Source of the DNA: Variovorax beijingensis
GTDB taxonomy: Bacteria; Pseudomonadota; Gammaproteobacteria; Burkholderiales; Burkholderiaceae_C
Reading direction: 5' to 3'
NCBI RefSeq assembly: GCF_003951285.1
Contig: NZ_RXFQ01000002.1
Coordinates: 186,001-250,000, forward strand
DNA: 64,000 nt
The notes below the pieces were generated by a model. That model made no database searches. It was given only the letters and a program-made list of their open reading frames with translations, and was not told the origin of the DNA. Position 1 is the stretch's first letter, and each line of letters begins with the position of its first letter. The translations under genes and the position numbers were made by a program. Positions 54,503 through 63,612 of this stretch are shown piece by piece.

Positions 54503-57172
54503 ATGATCCGCCGCGAACACCCGCCGCGCGCCGCACGGCCGCGCATCGCCCCCGCCGGCACCTCCCCAGACATCTCGAAGGCACTGCAGGCCGCATCGCG
54601 CACCGATGCCGGCCAGATGCTCCTCGGACTCCACAGCTCGCCGCAAGGCCTGGACGAAGGCCAGGCGCAGGCGCTGCGCAAGCAGTTCGGCAGCAACGAG
54701 GTTCGCCACGATCAGCCGCCGCCATGGTGGACGCACCTGTGGCAGTGCTACCGCAACCCTTTCAACCTGCTGCTGACGGTGCTGGCGCTGGTCTCCTACG
54801 TCACCGAGGACATGAAGGCCGCGCTCGTGATCGGCAGCATGGTGGTGCTGTCGACCGTGCTGCGCTTCCTGCAGGAGTCGCGCTCCAGCAAGGCGGCCGA
54901 GCGGCTCAAGGCCATGGTGAGCAACACGGCCACCGTACTGCGGCCCGTGCCCGGCGCTGCGAACGCGCTGCGCATCGAAGTGCCGATGCGCGAGCTGGTG
55001 CCGGGCGACGTGATCGCGCTCTCGGCCGGCGACATGATCCCGGCCGACTGCCGGCTGCTCGCCGCCAAGGACCTGTTCATCAGCCAGTCGGCGCTGACGG
55101 GCGAGGCGATGCCCGTGGAGAAATTCACCACCGACCACGGCGGCCCCGAAGCCGGCGTGCTCGAGCGCGAGAACCTGCTCTTCATGGGCACCAGCGTGGT
55201 CAGCGGCACCGCCACCGCGCTCATCGTGCACACGGGCAACCGCACCTTCTTCGGTGCGCTGGCACAGCGCGTGACCGCCGCCGACCAGGACACCAGCGCG
55301 TTCCAGGCCGGCATCAACCGCATGAGCTGGGTGCTGATCCGCTTCATGCTGGTGATGGCGCCGCTGGTACTGGTGATCAACGGCGTGGCCAAGGGCGACT
55401 GGTGGGAGGCGGCGCTGTTCGCGCTGTCGATCGCGGTGGGTCTCACGCCCGAGATGCTGCCGATGATCGTGACTGCCACGCTGGCCAAGGGCGCGGTCGT
55501 GATGTCGCGGCAGAAGGTGATCGTGAAGCGCCTCGAAGCCATCCACAACTTCGGCGCCATGGACGTGCTGTGCACCGACAAGACCGGCACGCTGACGCAG
55601 GACCGCATCGTGCTGGAGCGCCACACCAACGCCTGGGGCGAAGCCTCGGACCATGTGCTGCAGATGGCCTACCTGAACAGCTTCCACCAGACGGGCCTGA
55701 AGAACCTGCTCGACAAGGCCGTGCTGAGCCATGCCGAGACGCAGCTGGAAACGCGGCTGCAGACGGCCTGGCGCAAGATCGACGAAGTGCCCTTCGACTT
55801 CGCGCGCCGCCGCATGTCGGTGGTGGTCGAGAACGGCGGCAGCGAGCACCTGCTGGTCTGCAAGGGCGCGCTGGAAGAGATCCTCTCGGTCTGCAGTTCG
55901 GTCGAACGCGGCGACGAGGTGCTGCCGCTCGACGCCGGCCTGCTCGCGCGCATCCACGGCATCGCGTCGGAGCTCAACACCCAGGGACTGCGCGTGGTGG
56001 CCGTGGCCAGTCGGGTGCTGGCCGCCGGGGCGCAGCGGCAGGCCCAGGTGGCCTACGGCGTGGCCGACGAAACGGCGCTCACGCTGCTGGGCTATGTCGC
56101 CTTTCTCGATCCGCCGAAGGAATCGACCGCGCCCGCGCTGCGCGCACTGGCCGCGCACGGCGTGGCGGTCAAGGTGCTGACGGGCGACAACGAACTGGTG
56201 GCGCGCAAGGTCTGCGCCGACGTGGGCATCGAGGCCGGCTGCGTGGTGCCGGGCCGCGAGATCGAGGAACTGGACGACGCCGGCCTGCGCGCGCTGGTCG
56301 AGCGGCACCAGGTGTTCGCCAAGCTCACGCCCGCGCACAAGGAGCGCATCGTGCGTGCGCTGCATGCGAACGGGCATGTGGTGGGCTTCATGGGCGACGG
56401 CATCAACGATGCGCCTGCGCTGCGTGCGGCCGACATCGGCATTTCGGTGGACGGCGCGGTGGACGTGGCCAAGGAATCGGCCGACATCATCCTGCTCGAG
56501 AAGAGCCTCATGGTGCTGGAGCAGGGTGTGGTGGAAGGGCGCCGCACCTTTGCCAACATGCTGAAGTACATCAAGCTCACGGCGAGCTCGAATTTCGGCA
56601 ACGTGTTCTCGGTGCTGGTGGCGAGCGCGTTCCTGCCCTTCCTGCCGATGCTGCCGCTGCATCTGCTGGTGCAGAACCTGCTGTACGACGTGTCGCAGAT
56701 CGCGATTCCGTTCGACAACGTGGACGCCGAGTTCCTGCGCAAACCGCAGAGCTGGAACCCGGCCGACCTGGGCCGCTTCATGCTGTTCTTCGGACCGCTG
56801 AGCTCGGTGTTCGACATCCTGACGTATGCCGTGATGTGGTTCGCGTTCTCGGCCAACACGGTGGCGCACCAGGCGCTGTTCCAGTCGGGCTGGTTCGTGG
56901 AGGGGCTGCTGTCGCAGACGCTGGTCGTGCACCTGATCCGCACGCGCAAGATCCCTTTCCTGCAAAGCCGCGCGGCCTGGCCGCTGCTGGCGATGGGCGC
57001 AGCCATTGCCGCGGCGGGCATCTGGCTGCCGATGGGGCGGCTCGCGCACTACTTCAGGCTGCAGGCGCTTCCGCTGGCCTACTTTCCCTGGCTGGCCGCG
57101 ATGCTGGCGGGGTATGCAACGCTCACGCAGGCGGTCAAGGGGTGGTATGCGCGGCGGTTTGGGTGGCAGTGA
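54503..57172 (+). CDS. mgtA: Magnesium-translocating P-type ATPase
   Basis: 889 residues, the usual MgtA/MgtB length. Type IIIB P-type ATPase importing Mg2+ across the inner membrane. N-terminal polar region (1-70), actuator motif LTGEAMPVEK, phosphorylation site DKTGTLT with Asp359, nucleotide-binding domain (DFARRRMSVVVENGG, KGALEEIL) and hinge GDGINDAPALRAADIGISVD; about ten membrane segments including the C-terminal block FGNVFSVLVASAFLPFLPML. The leader upstream (53793-54502) carries structure and small ORFs typical of Mg2+-regulated transport genes. Confidence 0.95.
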   Translation: MIRREHPPRAARPRIAPAGTSPDISKALQAASRTDAGQMLLGLHSSPQGLDEGQAQALRKQFGSNEVRHDQPPPWWTHLWQCYRNPFNLLLTVLALVSYVTEDMKAALVIGSMVVLSTVLRFLQESRSSKAAERLKAMVSNTATVLRPVPGAANALRIEVPMRELVPGDVIALSAGDMIPADCRLLAAKDLFISQSALTGEAMPVEKFTTDHGGPEAGVLERENLLFMGTSVVSGTATALIVHTGNRTFFGALAQRVTAADQDTSAFQAGINRMSWVLIRFMLVMAPLVLVINGVAKGDWWEAALFALSIAVGLTPEMLPMIVTATLAKGAVVMSRQKVIVKRLEAIHNFGAMDVLCTDKTGTLTQDRIVLERHTNAWGEASDHVLQMAYLNSFHQTGLKNLLDKAVLSHAETQLETRLQTAWRKIDEVPFDFARRRMSVVVENGGSEHLLVCKGALEEILSVCSSVERGDEVLPLDAGLLARIHGIASELNTQGLRVVAVASRVLAAGAQRQAQVAYGVADETALTLLGYVAFLDPPKESTAPALRALAAHGVAVKVLTGDNELVARKVCADVGIEAGCVVPGREIEELDDAGLRALVERHQVFAKLTPAHKERIVRALHANGHVVGFMGDGINDAPALRAADIGISVDGAVDVAKESADIILLEKSLMVLEQGVVEGRRTFANMLKYIKLTASSNFGNVFSVLVASAFLPFLPMLPLHLLVQNLLYDVSQIAIPFDNVDAEFLRKPQSWNPADLGRFMLFFGPLSSVFDILTYAVMWFAFSANTVAHQALFQSGWFVEGLLSQTLVVHLIRTRKIPFLQSRAAWPLLAMGAAIAAAGIWLPMGRLAHYFRLQALPLAYFPWLAAMLAGYATLTQAVKGWYARRFGWQ

Positions 57173-57292
57173 TGTTTTGTTTTGGGCGCTTTGTTCTTGG
57201 CGCTCTTGTTCGGGGCGCGTGCCCAGGCCACCGGGTACTCCCCTCCGCGAACGTCCCCCGTCGGCGGGAGCGCACCCCGAAACAAGCGCATA

Positions 57293-57328
57293 AAAAAACG
57301 GCACCGCCGCGAAGCGATGCCGTTTTTT
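57293..57328. terminator. Bidirectional intrinsic terminator
   Basis: AAAAAACGGCA (57293-57303) pairs with TGCCGTTTTTT (57318-57328) around a 14-base loop. The A-run/T-run ends make it work in both directions, ending mgtA and the convergent aldehyde dehydrogenase gene. Confidence 0.85.
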
Positions 57329-57358
57329 GCAAAGAGCCGGAGCAGTTCGAACGGCCGC

Positions 57359-58801
57359 TCAGACGCTCATGATCGAAACAGCCTTGGTGTTCAGGTAGGC
57401 CTCGAGCGCCTCCGGGCCGCCTTCCGAGCCGTAGCCCGAATCCTTCACGCCGCCGAAGGGCATTTCGGGCGATGGCGCGGCGGGCTGGTTGATCCACAGC
57501 ATGCCGAGCTCGAGCTTCTGGCTCAGCAGGTGCGCGTTCTTGATCGACTTGGTGAAGGCGTAGCCGGCCAGGCCGAACGGCAGGCGGTTGGCTTCGGCGA
57601 TGGCTTCTTCCAGCGTGTCGAAGCCGCGGATCGCCGCGATCGGGCCGAAGGGCTCGTTGTTGAACACGTCGGCATCGAGCGGCACATCGGTCAGCACGGT
57701 GGGCGCGAAGAAGTTGCCGGTGTCGCCGACGCGTTCCCCGCCGGCCGCCACGGTGGCGCCCTTCTTGCGCGCATCTTCCAGCACGTGGGCCATGGCCGTG
57801 AGGCGGCGCGCATTGGCGAGCGGGCCAAGGGTCGTGCCTTCGGCCAGGCCGTCGCCGAGCTTCAGGCCTTCGGTGTACTTGACCAGCGTGCGGGCGAATT
57901 CCTCGCGCAGGCTGTTGTGCACCAGGAAGCGGGTCGGCGAAATGCAGACCTGGCCCGCGTTGCGGAACTTGGCGGCGCCCGCAGCCTTCACGGCCAGTGC
58001 CACGTCGGCGTCCTCGGCCACGATGACCGGTGCGTGGCCGCCCAGCTCCATGGTAACGCGCTTCATGTGCGAGCCGGCCAGCGCGGCCAGCTGCTTGCCG
58101 ACCGGCGTGGAACCGGTGAAGGTGACCTTGCGGATGATCGGATGCGAGATCAGGTAGTTCGAGATTTCGGCCGGGTTGCCGAACACCAGGCCCACGGTGC
58201 CGGGCGGAATGCCGGCATCGACGAAGGCCTGCAGCAGCGCGGCGGGCGAGGCCGGGGTTTCTTCCGGCGCCTTCACCAGGAACGAGCAGCCGGTGGCCAG
58301 CGCGGCGCCGAGCTTGCGCACGATCTGGTTGATGGGGAAGTTCCACGGCGTGAACGCCGCGACCGGGCCGAGCGGCTCCTTGATCACCAGCTGCTGCGCG
58401 GCCAGGTTGCGCGAGGGCACGATGCGGCCGTAGACACGGCGGCCTTCGTCGGCGAACCATTCGATGATGTCGGCGGCGGCCAGCGTCTCGCCCTTGGCTT
58501 CGGCCAGCGGCTTGCCCTGCTCCTGCGTGAGCAGCCTGGCAATTTCAGGGGCGCGTTCGCGGATCAGGCCGGCGGCGCGGCGCATGACGGCGGCGCGCTC
58601 GTTGGCGGGCGTGTTGCGCCAGGTTTCGAAGCCGCGCTGGGCGGCGGCCAGGGCGCGGTCGAGGTCGGCGATGCTGGCATGCGCCACCTTGCCGATGGCC
58701 TTGCCGGTGGCCGGGTTCACGACGTCCAGCGTCTTGCCGCCGGTGGCGTCGACCCATTCGTTGTCGATCAGCAGGCGGGTGTCGGTGTAGGTGGCGGTCA
58801 T
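57359..58801 (-). CDS. gabD: NAD(P)-dependent succinate-semialdehyde dehydrogenase-like enzyme
   Basis: 480 residues from ATG 58801 ([20 protein letters not shown]); the open frame further upstream is leader. Aldehyde dehydrogenase superfamily: [25 protein letters not shown]-type substrate block, [20 protein letters not shown] with the general-base Glu, and the catalytic Cys near 286 in [13 protein letters not shown]. Succinate semialdehyde is the closest fit, but alpha-ketoglutaric semialdehyde or another aldehyde is possible. It follows the glycerate kinase gene on the same strand after 177 bases and ends in the 57293-57328 terminator. Confidence 0.82.
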   Translation of the reverse strand: MTATYTDTRLLIDNEWVDATGGKTLDVVNPATGKAIGKVAHASIADLDRALAAAQRGFETWRNTPANERAAVMRRAAGLIRERAPEIARLLTQEQGKPLAEAKGETLAAADIIEWFADEGRRVYGRIVPSRNLAAQQLVIKEPLGPVAAFTPWNFPINQIVRKLGAALATGCSFLVKAPEETPASPAALLQAFVDAGIPPGTVGLVFGNPAEISNYLISHPIIRKVTFTGSTPVGKQLAALAGSHMKRVTMELGGHAPVIVAEDADVALAVKAAGAAKFRNAGQVCISPTRFLVHNSLREEFARTLVKYTEGLKLGDGLAEGTTLGPLANARRLTAMAHVLEDARKKGATVAAGGERVGDTGNFFAPTVLTDVPLDADVFNNEPFGPIAAIRGFDTLEEAIAEANRLPFGLAGYAFTKSIKNAHLLSQKLELGMLWINQPAAPSPEMPFGGVKDSGYGSEGGPEALEAYLNTKAVSIMSV

Positions 58802-58978
58802 GGCGAACTTTTCCTTCGAGGACTGGATGATGAAAAGGGGAAATCTGGGTGCGCGGCGCGGCACCCGGAAGGTGCGCTTGCGACAGCGGCGGCAAATTGC
58901 CGCCGGGTGCATAGATTAACCCGAGTTCGCAAAGCCCGCCGGAGCCGGGAAGCCGGCCCCTTCTTACCGCCGCAGCCG

Positions 58979-60319
58979 CTACAGGATCAGCAGCGCCCGG
59001 AAGTCGTTCACGTTGGTGTTGGTGGGGCCGGTCACGAACAGGTCGCCGATGGCGTCGAAGTAACCGTAGGCGTCGTTGCGGTCGAGGTGGTCCGACAGCT
59101 TCCTGCCGGCCGCGGCGGCGCGCGCCAGCGTGTCGGGCGCGACGAAGGCGCCGGCGTTGTCTTCCACGCCGTCGATGCCGTCGGTGTCGGCGGCCAGCGC
59201 CCAGACCTGCGGCTGGCCCATGAGCGCGCCGGCCAGGCCCATGCACAGCTCGCCGGCCCGCCCTCCCCGGCCCTTGGCCTGGCCCGGCTGGCGCGGGCGG
59301 ATGGTGACGGTGGTCTCGCCGCCCGAAAGAATCACGCAGGGCCGCGCAAACGGCTGGCTGCGGTGCGCCACGGCGCGTGCCAGCGCGGCATGCACCTTGC
59401 CGACCTCGCGCGATTCGCCTTCGATCTCGTCGCTGAGGATGTGCGCTTCGATGCCTGCCGCGCGCGCCGCCTTGGCCGCGGCTTCGAGCGACTGCTGGGG
59501 CGTGGCGATCAGGTGGACTTCATGGCCCGCGAAGACCGCGTCGTCGGGCTTCGGGGTTTCGAGCTCGCCGCTCTCGAGCTGCGCGCGCACCGGCGCCGGC
59601 ACCTCGATGCCGTAGCGGTCGAGGATGGCCAGCGCGTCGGCGCAGGTGGTGGCATCGGGCACCGTGGGGCCGCTCGCGATGACGGCCGCGTCGTCGCCCG
59701 GCACGTCGCTGATGGTGAGCGTGACCACGCGTGCCGGCGCGCAGGCCGCCGCAAGACGGCCGCCCTTGATGCGCGACAGGTGCTTGCGCACGCAGTTCAT
59801 TTCGCCGATGTGGGCGCCGCTGTCGAGCAGTTGCTTGTTGATGCGCTGCTTGTCGGCCAGCGTGAGGCCCTCGGCCGGCAGCACCAGCAGCGACGAACCG
59901 CCGCCCGAGATCAGGCACAGCACGAGGTCGTCGGCCGTGAGGCCCTGGGTGAGCGCGAGGATGCGTTCCGCCGCCTGCTGCCCGGCCGCATCGGGCACCG
60001 GATGCGCGGCCTCGACGAGCTCGATCCGCTGCGGCACGCCCTCGGGGCGCGGCGGAATGTGGTCGTAGCGCGTGACGACCAGGCCCGAGAGCGGCGCGTC
60101 GGCCGGCCACAGGGCCTCGAGCGCCTGCACCATCGAGCCGCCCGCCTTGCCGGCGCCCAGCACCAGCGTGCGGCCCTTGGGCGGCTTGGGCAGATGCGCG
60201 CCCAGCGTGGACAGCGGCAGCGCGCGGTCCACTGCCACGCGGTAGAGGTGTTCGAGGAAGGCGCGCGGTGCTTCGCGCGGATCGGGTGCGGGGCCGAAGG
60301 AAGGGTTCGAGGCGGTCAT
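58979..60319 (-). CDS. Glycerate 2-kinase (MOFRL family, TtuD/GckA-like)
   Basis: 446 residues from ATG 60319 (GGAGA eight bases upstream; ATG 60337 would add six). Phosphorylates glycerate to 2-phosphoglycerate. N-terminal DUF4147 fold: LVLGAGKAGGSMVQALEALW, LCLISGGGSSLLVLPAEGLT, NCVRKHLSRIKGGRLAAACA; C-terminal MOFRL motif block with ILSGGETTVTIR and ADTDGIDGVEDNAGAFV. Often named hydroxypyruvate reductase TtuD for historical reasons. 71 bases after puuD, so likely in the same operon; glyoxylate from ureides gives glycerate via tartronate semialdehyde, which explains the pairing. Confidence 0.9.
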   Translation of the reverse strand: MTASNPSFGPAPDPREAPRAFLEHLYRVAVDRALPLSTLGAHLPKPPKGRTLVLGAGKAGGSMVQALEALWPADAPLSGLVVTRYDHIPPRPEGVPQRIELVEAAHPVPDAAGQQAAERILALTQGLTADDLVLCLISGGGSSLLVLPAEGLTLADKQRINKQLLDSGAHIGEMNCVRKHLSRIKGGRLAAACAPARVVTLTISDVPGDDAAVIASGPTVPDATTCADALAILDRYGIEVPAPVRAQLESGELETPKPDDAVFAGHEVHLIATPQQSLEAAAKAARAAGIEAHILSDEIEGESREVGKVHAALARAVAHRSQPFARPCVILSGGETTVTIRPRQPGQAKGRGGRAGELCMGLAGALMGQPQVWALAADTDGIDGVEDNAGAFVAPDTLARAAAAGRKLSDHLDRNDAYGYFDAIGDLFVTGPTNTNVNDFRALLIL

Positions 60320-60390
60320 GGCTTGCTTTGTCTCCATCCGGCAATTGTGCGGCGAACGGCGGGCCGCTCTCTTGACCGCGGCCTATCTTC

Positions 60391-61596
60391 TCAGTTCGTC
60401 TTGGCGCCGGCCTGGAACCAGCGGCCGATCAATGCGCGCTCTTCATCCGTCATGCCGGTCGCGTTGTTCATCGGCATGATCTTCGTCACCACCACCTGCT
60501 GGTAGATGGCCTGCGCATGCGCCGCCACCTGGTCCGGTGTGTCGACGCGCACGTTCTTCATCTGCACGGCCTCGCCGTGGCACATGAAGCAGCGCTGCTC
60601 GAGCACCTTCTGCACGTCCTTGAACGCCACCGCAGGCGCCGCTGCGGCCGCCGCGGGTGCCGCAGCCGGTTCGGGCTTCATCCAGACGATGGTGAGCCCC
60701 AGCACCACGATGCCGATCAGCGCATAGGGCAGCGGGTTGCCCGCGTTGCCGAGCTTGAAGCGGTGCCGCACCACGAAGAACTGCCGGATGGCCGCGCCGC
60801 CGAGCATGATCAGCAGCAGCACGATCCAGTTGTACTTGTGCGTGTAGGTGAAGCTGTAGTGGTTGCTCAGCATCGCAAACAGCACCGGCAGCGTGAAGTA
60901 GGTGTTGTGCACGCTGCGCTGCTTGCCGCGCTGGCCGTGCACCGGATCGACCGGCCGGCCTTCGCGCAGGGCCTGCACGTTCTTGCGCTGGCCCGGAATG
61001 ATCCAGAAGAACACGTTGCCGCTCATCGTGGTGGCCATCATCGCGCCCACCAGCAAAAAGGCCGCGCGGCCCGCGAACCACTGGCAGGCCAGCCAGGTCG
61101 CGAACACGATGAAGAGCGCAATCAGCACGCCCACGATGGTGTCGCCGTTCTTGCGGCGGCCGAAGATCTGGCAGATGCCGTCGTAGACCATCCAGAACAC
61201 CACGAAGAAGGCCAGTGCCACGCCGATGGCGGCGCCGGGCTGCCAGTCCATCTTCGACTTGTCGATCAGGTAGGTGCTCGCGTTCCACAGGTACGACATG
61301 GTGAACAGCGCAAAGCCCGTGAGCCACGTGCTGTAGCTCTCCCAGTACGACCAGTGCAGGTGGTCCGGCAGCCTCTTGGGCGCCAGCGCGTACTTCTGCA
61401 TGTTGTAGAAGCCGCCGCCGTGCACGGCCCACTGCTCGCCGCCCACGCCCTTGTCGAGCGACTCGGGGTCTTGCGGCTTCTCGAGGCTGTTGTCCAGCAT
61501 CACGAAGTAGAAGGAGGCGCCGATCCAGGCGATCGCGGTGATGACGTGGACCCAGCGCAGCAGCAGGTTGGCCCAGTCGAGGTAATAGCTTTCCAT
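60391..61596 (-). CDS. puuD: Membrane-bound urate hydroxylase, cytochrome c-fused
   Basis: 401 residues from ATG 61596 (MESYYLDWANLLLRWVHVIT). About eight membrane segments (urate hydroxylase PuuD/DUF989 domain: HVITAIAWIGASFYFVMLDN, HWSYWESYSTWLTGFALF) and a periplasmic cytochrome c domain with CFMCH near residue 330 and a Met-rich C-terminus (KIMPMNNATGMTDEERALIG). Oxidises urate to 5-hydroxyisourate with electrons to the cytochrome chain, replacing soluble uricase. A GntR-type operator lies 156 bases upstream of the start (61752-61759). UraH, the next enzyme, is encoded at 63181. Confidence 0.93.
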   Translation of the reverse strand: MESYYLDWANLLLRWVHVITAIAWIGASFYFVMLDNSLEKPQDPESLDKGVGGEQWAVHGGGFYNMQKYALAPKRLPDHLHWSYWESYSTWLTGFALFTMSYLWNASTYLIDKSKMDWQPGAAIGVALAFFVVFWMVYDGICQIFGRRKNGDTIVGVLIALFIVFATWLACQWFAGRAAFLLVGAMMATTMSGNVFFWIIPGQRKNVQALREGRPVDPVHGQRGKQRSVHNTYFTLPVLFAMLSNHYSFTYTHKYNWIVLLLIMLGGAAIRQFFVVRHRFKLGNAGNPLPYALIGIVVLGLTIVWMKPEPAAAPAAAAAAPAVAFKDVQKVLEQRCFMCHGEAVQMKNVRVDTPDQVAAHAQAIYQQVVVTKIMPMNNATGMTDEERALIGRWFQAGAKTN

Positions 61597-61751
61597 GTGG
61601 TGCTCTCTCAACCCTGGCGGCGCATCGTGTCGCCGCGAAGGGGTTTCAGCCTGCTCACCACTGCGGGCGCTGTAAGCAGAGAAAGTGCCGCGAACGCAGG
61701 CTCCATGAAAAAATGGGCCTCGCTCCGCTGCGGCTTGTTGTGGACCGAAAG

Positions 61752-61759
61752 TGTATACA
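61752..61759. promoter_or_regulatory. GntR-type operator TGTATACA upstream of puuD
   Basis: Palindrome TGTATACA within AAAGTGTATACAGTT, a 15-base sequence identical to that around 63584-63591. It lies in the 219-base gap between puuD and xdhC, both transcribed leftward, in position to control puuD and its operon. Confidence 0.65.
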
Positions 61760-61815
61760 GTTTTGACAAGTGGCGGGATGCTTTTTTGAAGGCGTCGCCG
61801 TCGGGAAAACCCTGT

Positions 61816-62622
61816 TCAGCCCAGCGATTGCAACAACTGTGCCGCCACCGCCACCGCGATCACCTCGGGCTCCTTGCCGGTGATGCCGGGCACGCCGATC
61901 GGGCAGGTGATGCGCGCGAGTTCGTCGGGCGTGAAGCCCCGTGCCTCGAGCCGGTGGCTGAAGGTGGCCCACTTGGTCTTGCTGCCGATCAGGCCGATGT
62001 AGGGCAGGTCGCCGTGCGAGCGCAGGCGCTTGAGGCAGGCGATGACGATGTCGAGGTCTTCGGCATGGCTGAAGCTCATGATCAGCACGCGGCTGCCCGG
62101 CGCGAGCGCGGCCACGGCGTCCTGCACGGGCTCGGAATGCTCGGTCTCGATCTGCGCCGGCAGCGCATCGGGAAACACGCCGTCGCGGCTGTCGATCCAG
62201 CGCACCAAAAAGGGCAGGCCCGCCAGCAGCCGCGCGAGCGCGGCGCCCACGTGGCCGCCGCCGAACAGGGCCACGGGCTGGAGCTGCCCGACCAGCTCGC
62301 GCTGCAGCACCGGCGCGTCGGCCGCCGTGATGCGGCGGTACGACAGAAACACCACGCCGCCGCAGCACTGACCCAGGCTCGGGCCGAGCGGATAGCGTTC
62401 GATGCCGTCGATGGCGCGCCGCCCCGCGAGCAGCTCGCGCGCTTCCTGCGTGGCCTGGAATTCGAGCTGGCCGCCGCCGATGGTGCCCGTGAGCCCTTCG
62501 GCCCACACCGCCATCCAGGTGCCCGCCTCGCGCGGCGCCGAGCCCTGCGTGGATTCGACGCGCACCAGCACCGCGTCTTCGCGGGCCAGGCGCGCCAGCA
62601 GCTGATCGACCAAGCCGTTCAT
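61816..62622 (-). CDS. xdhC: Xanthine dehydrogenase accessory protein
   Basis: 268 residues. Binds Moco, promotes its sulfuration and inserts it into XdhB. N-terminal XdhC/CoxI domain (RVESTQGSAPREAGTWMAVW, GTIGGGQLEFQATQEARELL) and C-terminal Rossmann-like domain (VALFGGGHVGAALARLLAGL; LIGSKTKWATFSHRLEARGF; CPIGVPGITGKEPEVIAVAV). Starts one base region after the divergent TonB-like lipoprotein gene (54 bases). It sits 28 kb from xdhAB, between puuD and uraH, so it probably belongs to the urate regulon. Confidence 0.93.
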   Translation of the reverse strand: MNGLVDQLLARLAREDAVLVRVESTQGSAPREAGTWMAVWAEGLTGTIGGGQLEFQATQEARELLAGRRAIDGIERYPLGPSLGQCCGGVVFLSYRRITAADAPVLQRELVGQLQPVALFGGGHVGAALARLLAGLPFLVRWIDSRDGVFPDALPAQIETEHSEPVQDAVAALAPGSRVLIMSFSHAEDLDIVIACLKRLRSHGDLPYIGLIGSKTKWATFSHRLEARGFTPDELARITCPIGVPGITGKEPEVIAVAVAAQLLQSLG

Positions 62623-62675
62623 TCTCGATACCTTCGGTTGCGGGGGTGCGGATGACTCACGGTATAAACCCGGCG

Positions 62676-63176
62676 ATGAACCGTCAGCTTACGCCGCGCC
62701 GCCTCGCCCTCCTGGCCTCTTCCCTCTGCGCCCTCTGGATCGCCGGATGCGGCACCACCGGTTCGGTGCCCGGCCAGCTCAGCAAGGCCACCGCCGACCG
62801 CAGCGCCAGCGGCCCCGCGCCGCGCGCGTCGAACGCGGCCACCGCGCGCGACTACCGCCGCGACGCCGCGCGCCACATCTACGAGATCAACCGCTCGCGC
62901 ATCTATGGCGGCCAGCTGCCGCCGCTGCTCTATGCCGTGGGCACGCTCCAGGTGAATCTCGATGCCGGCGGCAAGGTGGTGTCGATGCACTGGATGCGCG
63001 CACCCAAGCATGCGCCCGAGGTCATCGCCGAGATCGAACGCGCCGTGCTGCAGGCTGCACCCTTCCCCGCCGCCGCCCGCCTCGGCCCGGTCACCTGGAC
63101 CGACACCTGGCTGTGGGACAAGAGCGGACGCTTCCAGCTCGACACCCTCACCGAGGGGCAGTCCCAGGGGAATTGA
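62676..63176 (+). CDS. Lipoprotein with a TonB C-terminal-like domain
   Basis: 166 residues from ATG 62676. Lipoprotein signal with IAGC and lipidated Cys25, a low-complexity linker, then a TonB-C-like fold (YGGQLPPLLYAVGTLQVNLD, GGKVVSMHWMRAPKHAPEVI, AVLQAAPFPAAARLGPV), where the alternating strands and the late PFP motif recall energy-transducer C-termini. There is no transmembrane energy-coupling helix, so it is not a canonical TonB. Its stop is four bases from the convergent uraH stop. Role unknown. Confidence 0.7.
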   Translation: MNRQLTPRRLALLASSLCALWIAGCGTTGSVPGQLSKATADRSASGPAPRASNAATARDYRRDAARHIYEINRSRIYGGQLPPLLYAVGTLQVNLDAGGKVVSMHWMRAPKHAPEVIAEIERAVLQAAPFPAAARLGPVTWTDTWLWDKSGRFQLDTLTEGQSQGN

Positions 63177-63180
63177 CACC

Positions 63181-63531
63181 TCAGGACCCGCGGTACGTGG
63201 AGTAGCTCCACGGGCTCACCAGCAGCGGCACGTGGTAGTGCTGGTCGGTGTGCGCCACGCCGAAGTCCAGCGACACCTTGTTCAGGAAGTTGGGCTCGGG
63301 CAGCTTCACGCCGCGCGCCCTGAAGTAGCCCGCCACGTCGAACACCAGCCGGTAGGTGCCGACCTCGAGCGAGTGGTTGTCGTAGAGCGGCGCGTCGCTG
63401 CGGCCGTCCGAATTCAGCGTGAAGCGCTTCACCAGCGTGGCGGCGTCGCCTTGGGTGGTGTACAGCGCCACCTCCATGCCGGCCGCGGGGCCGCCGTGCA
63501 TCGTGTCCAGTACGTGAGTGCTCAAGCCCAT
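63181..63531 (-). CDS. uraH: 5-hydroxyisourate hydrolase (transthyretin-like)
   Basis: 116 residues from ATG 63531. Hydrolyses 5-hydroxyisourate, the PuuD product, to OHCU. Family marks are all present: LSTHVLDTMHGGPAAGMEV at the start with the catalytic His, DGRSDAPLY in the middle, HYHVPLLVSPWSYSTYRGS with the diagnostic C-terminal YRGS. Divergent from the GntR gene (81 bases) across the operator at 63584-63591. Decarboxylase and allantoinase genes expected next to it are probably beyond the window. Confidence 0.96.
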   Translation of the reverse strand: MGLSTHVLDTMHGGPAAGMEVALYTTQGDAATLVKRFTLNSDGRSDAPLYDNHSLEVGTYRLVFDVAGYFRARGVKLPEPNFLNKVSLDFGVAHTDQHYHVPLLVSPWSYSTYRGS

Positions 63532-63583
63532 GGGGCGCTCCTTCGAAGATCGATCTGCTGCGGGAAATTCCGGTGGACAAAAG

Positions 63584-63591
63584 TGTATACA
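63584..63591. promoter_or_regulatory. GntR-type operator TGTATACA between uraH and the GntR gene
   Basis: Second copy of AAAGTGTATACAGTT, 21 bases upstream of the GntR start and 52 upstream of uraH, suited to control both genes including autoregulation. Confidence 0.65.
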
Positions 63592-63612
63592 GTTACCGGC
63601 TTTGGGTCTATC

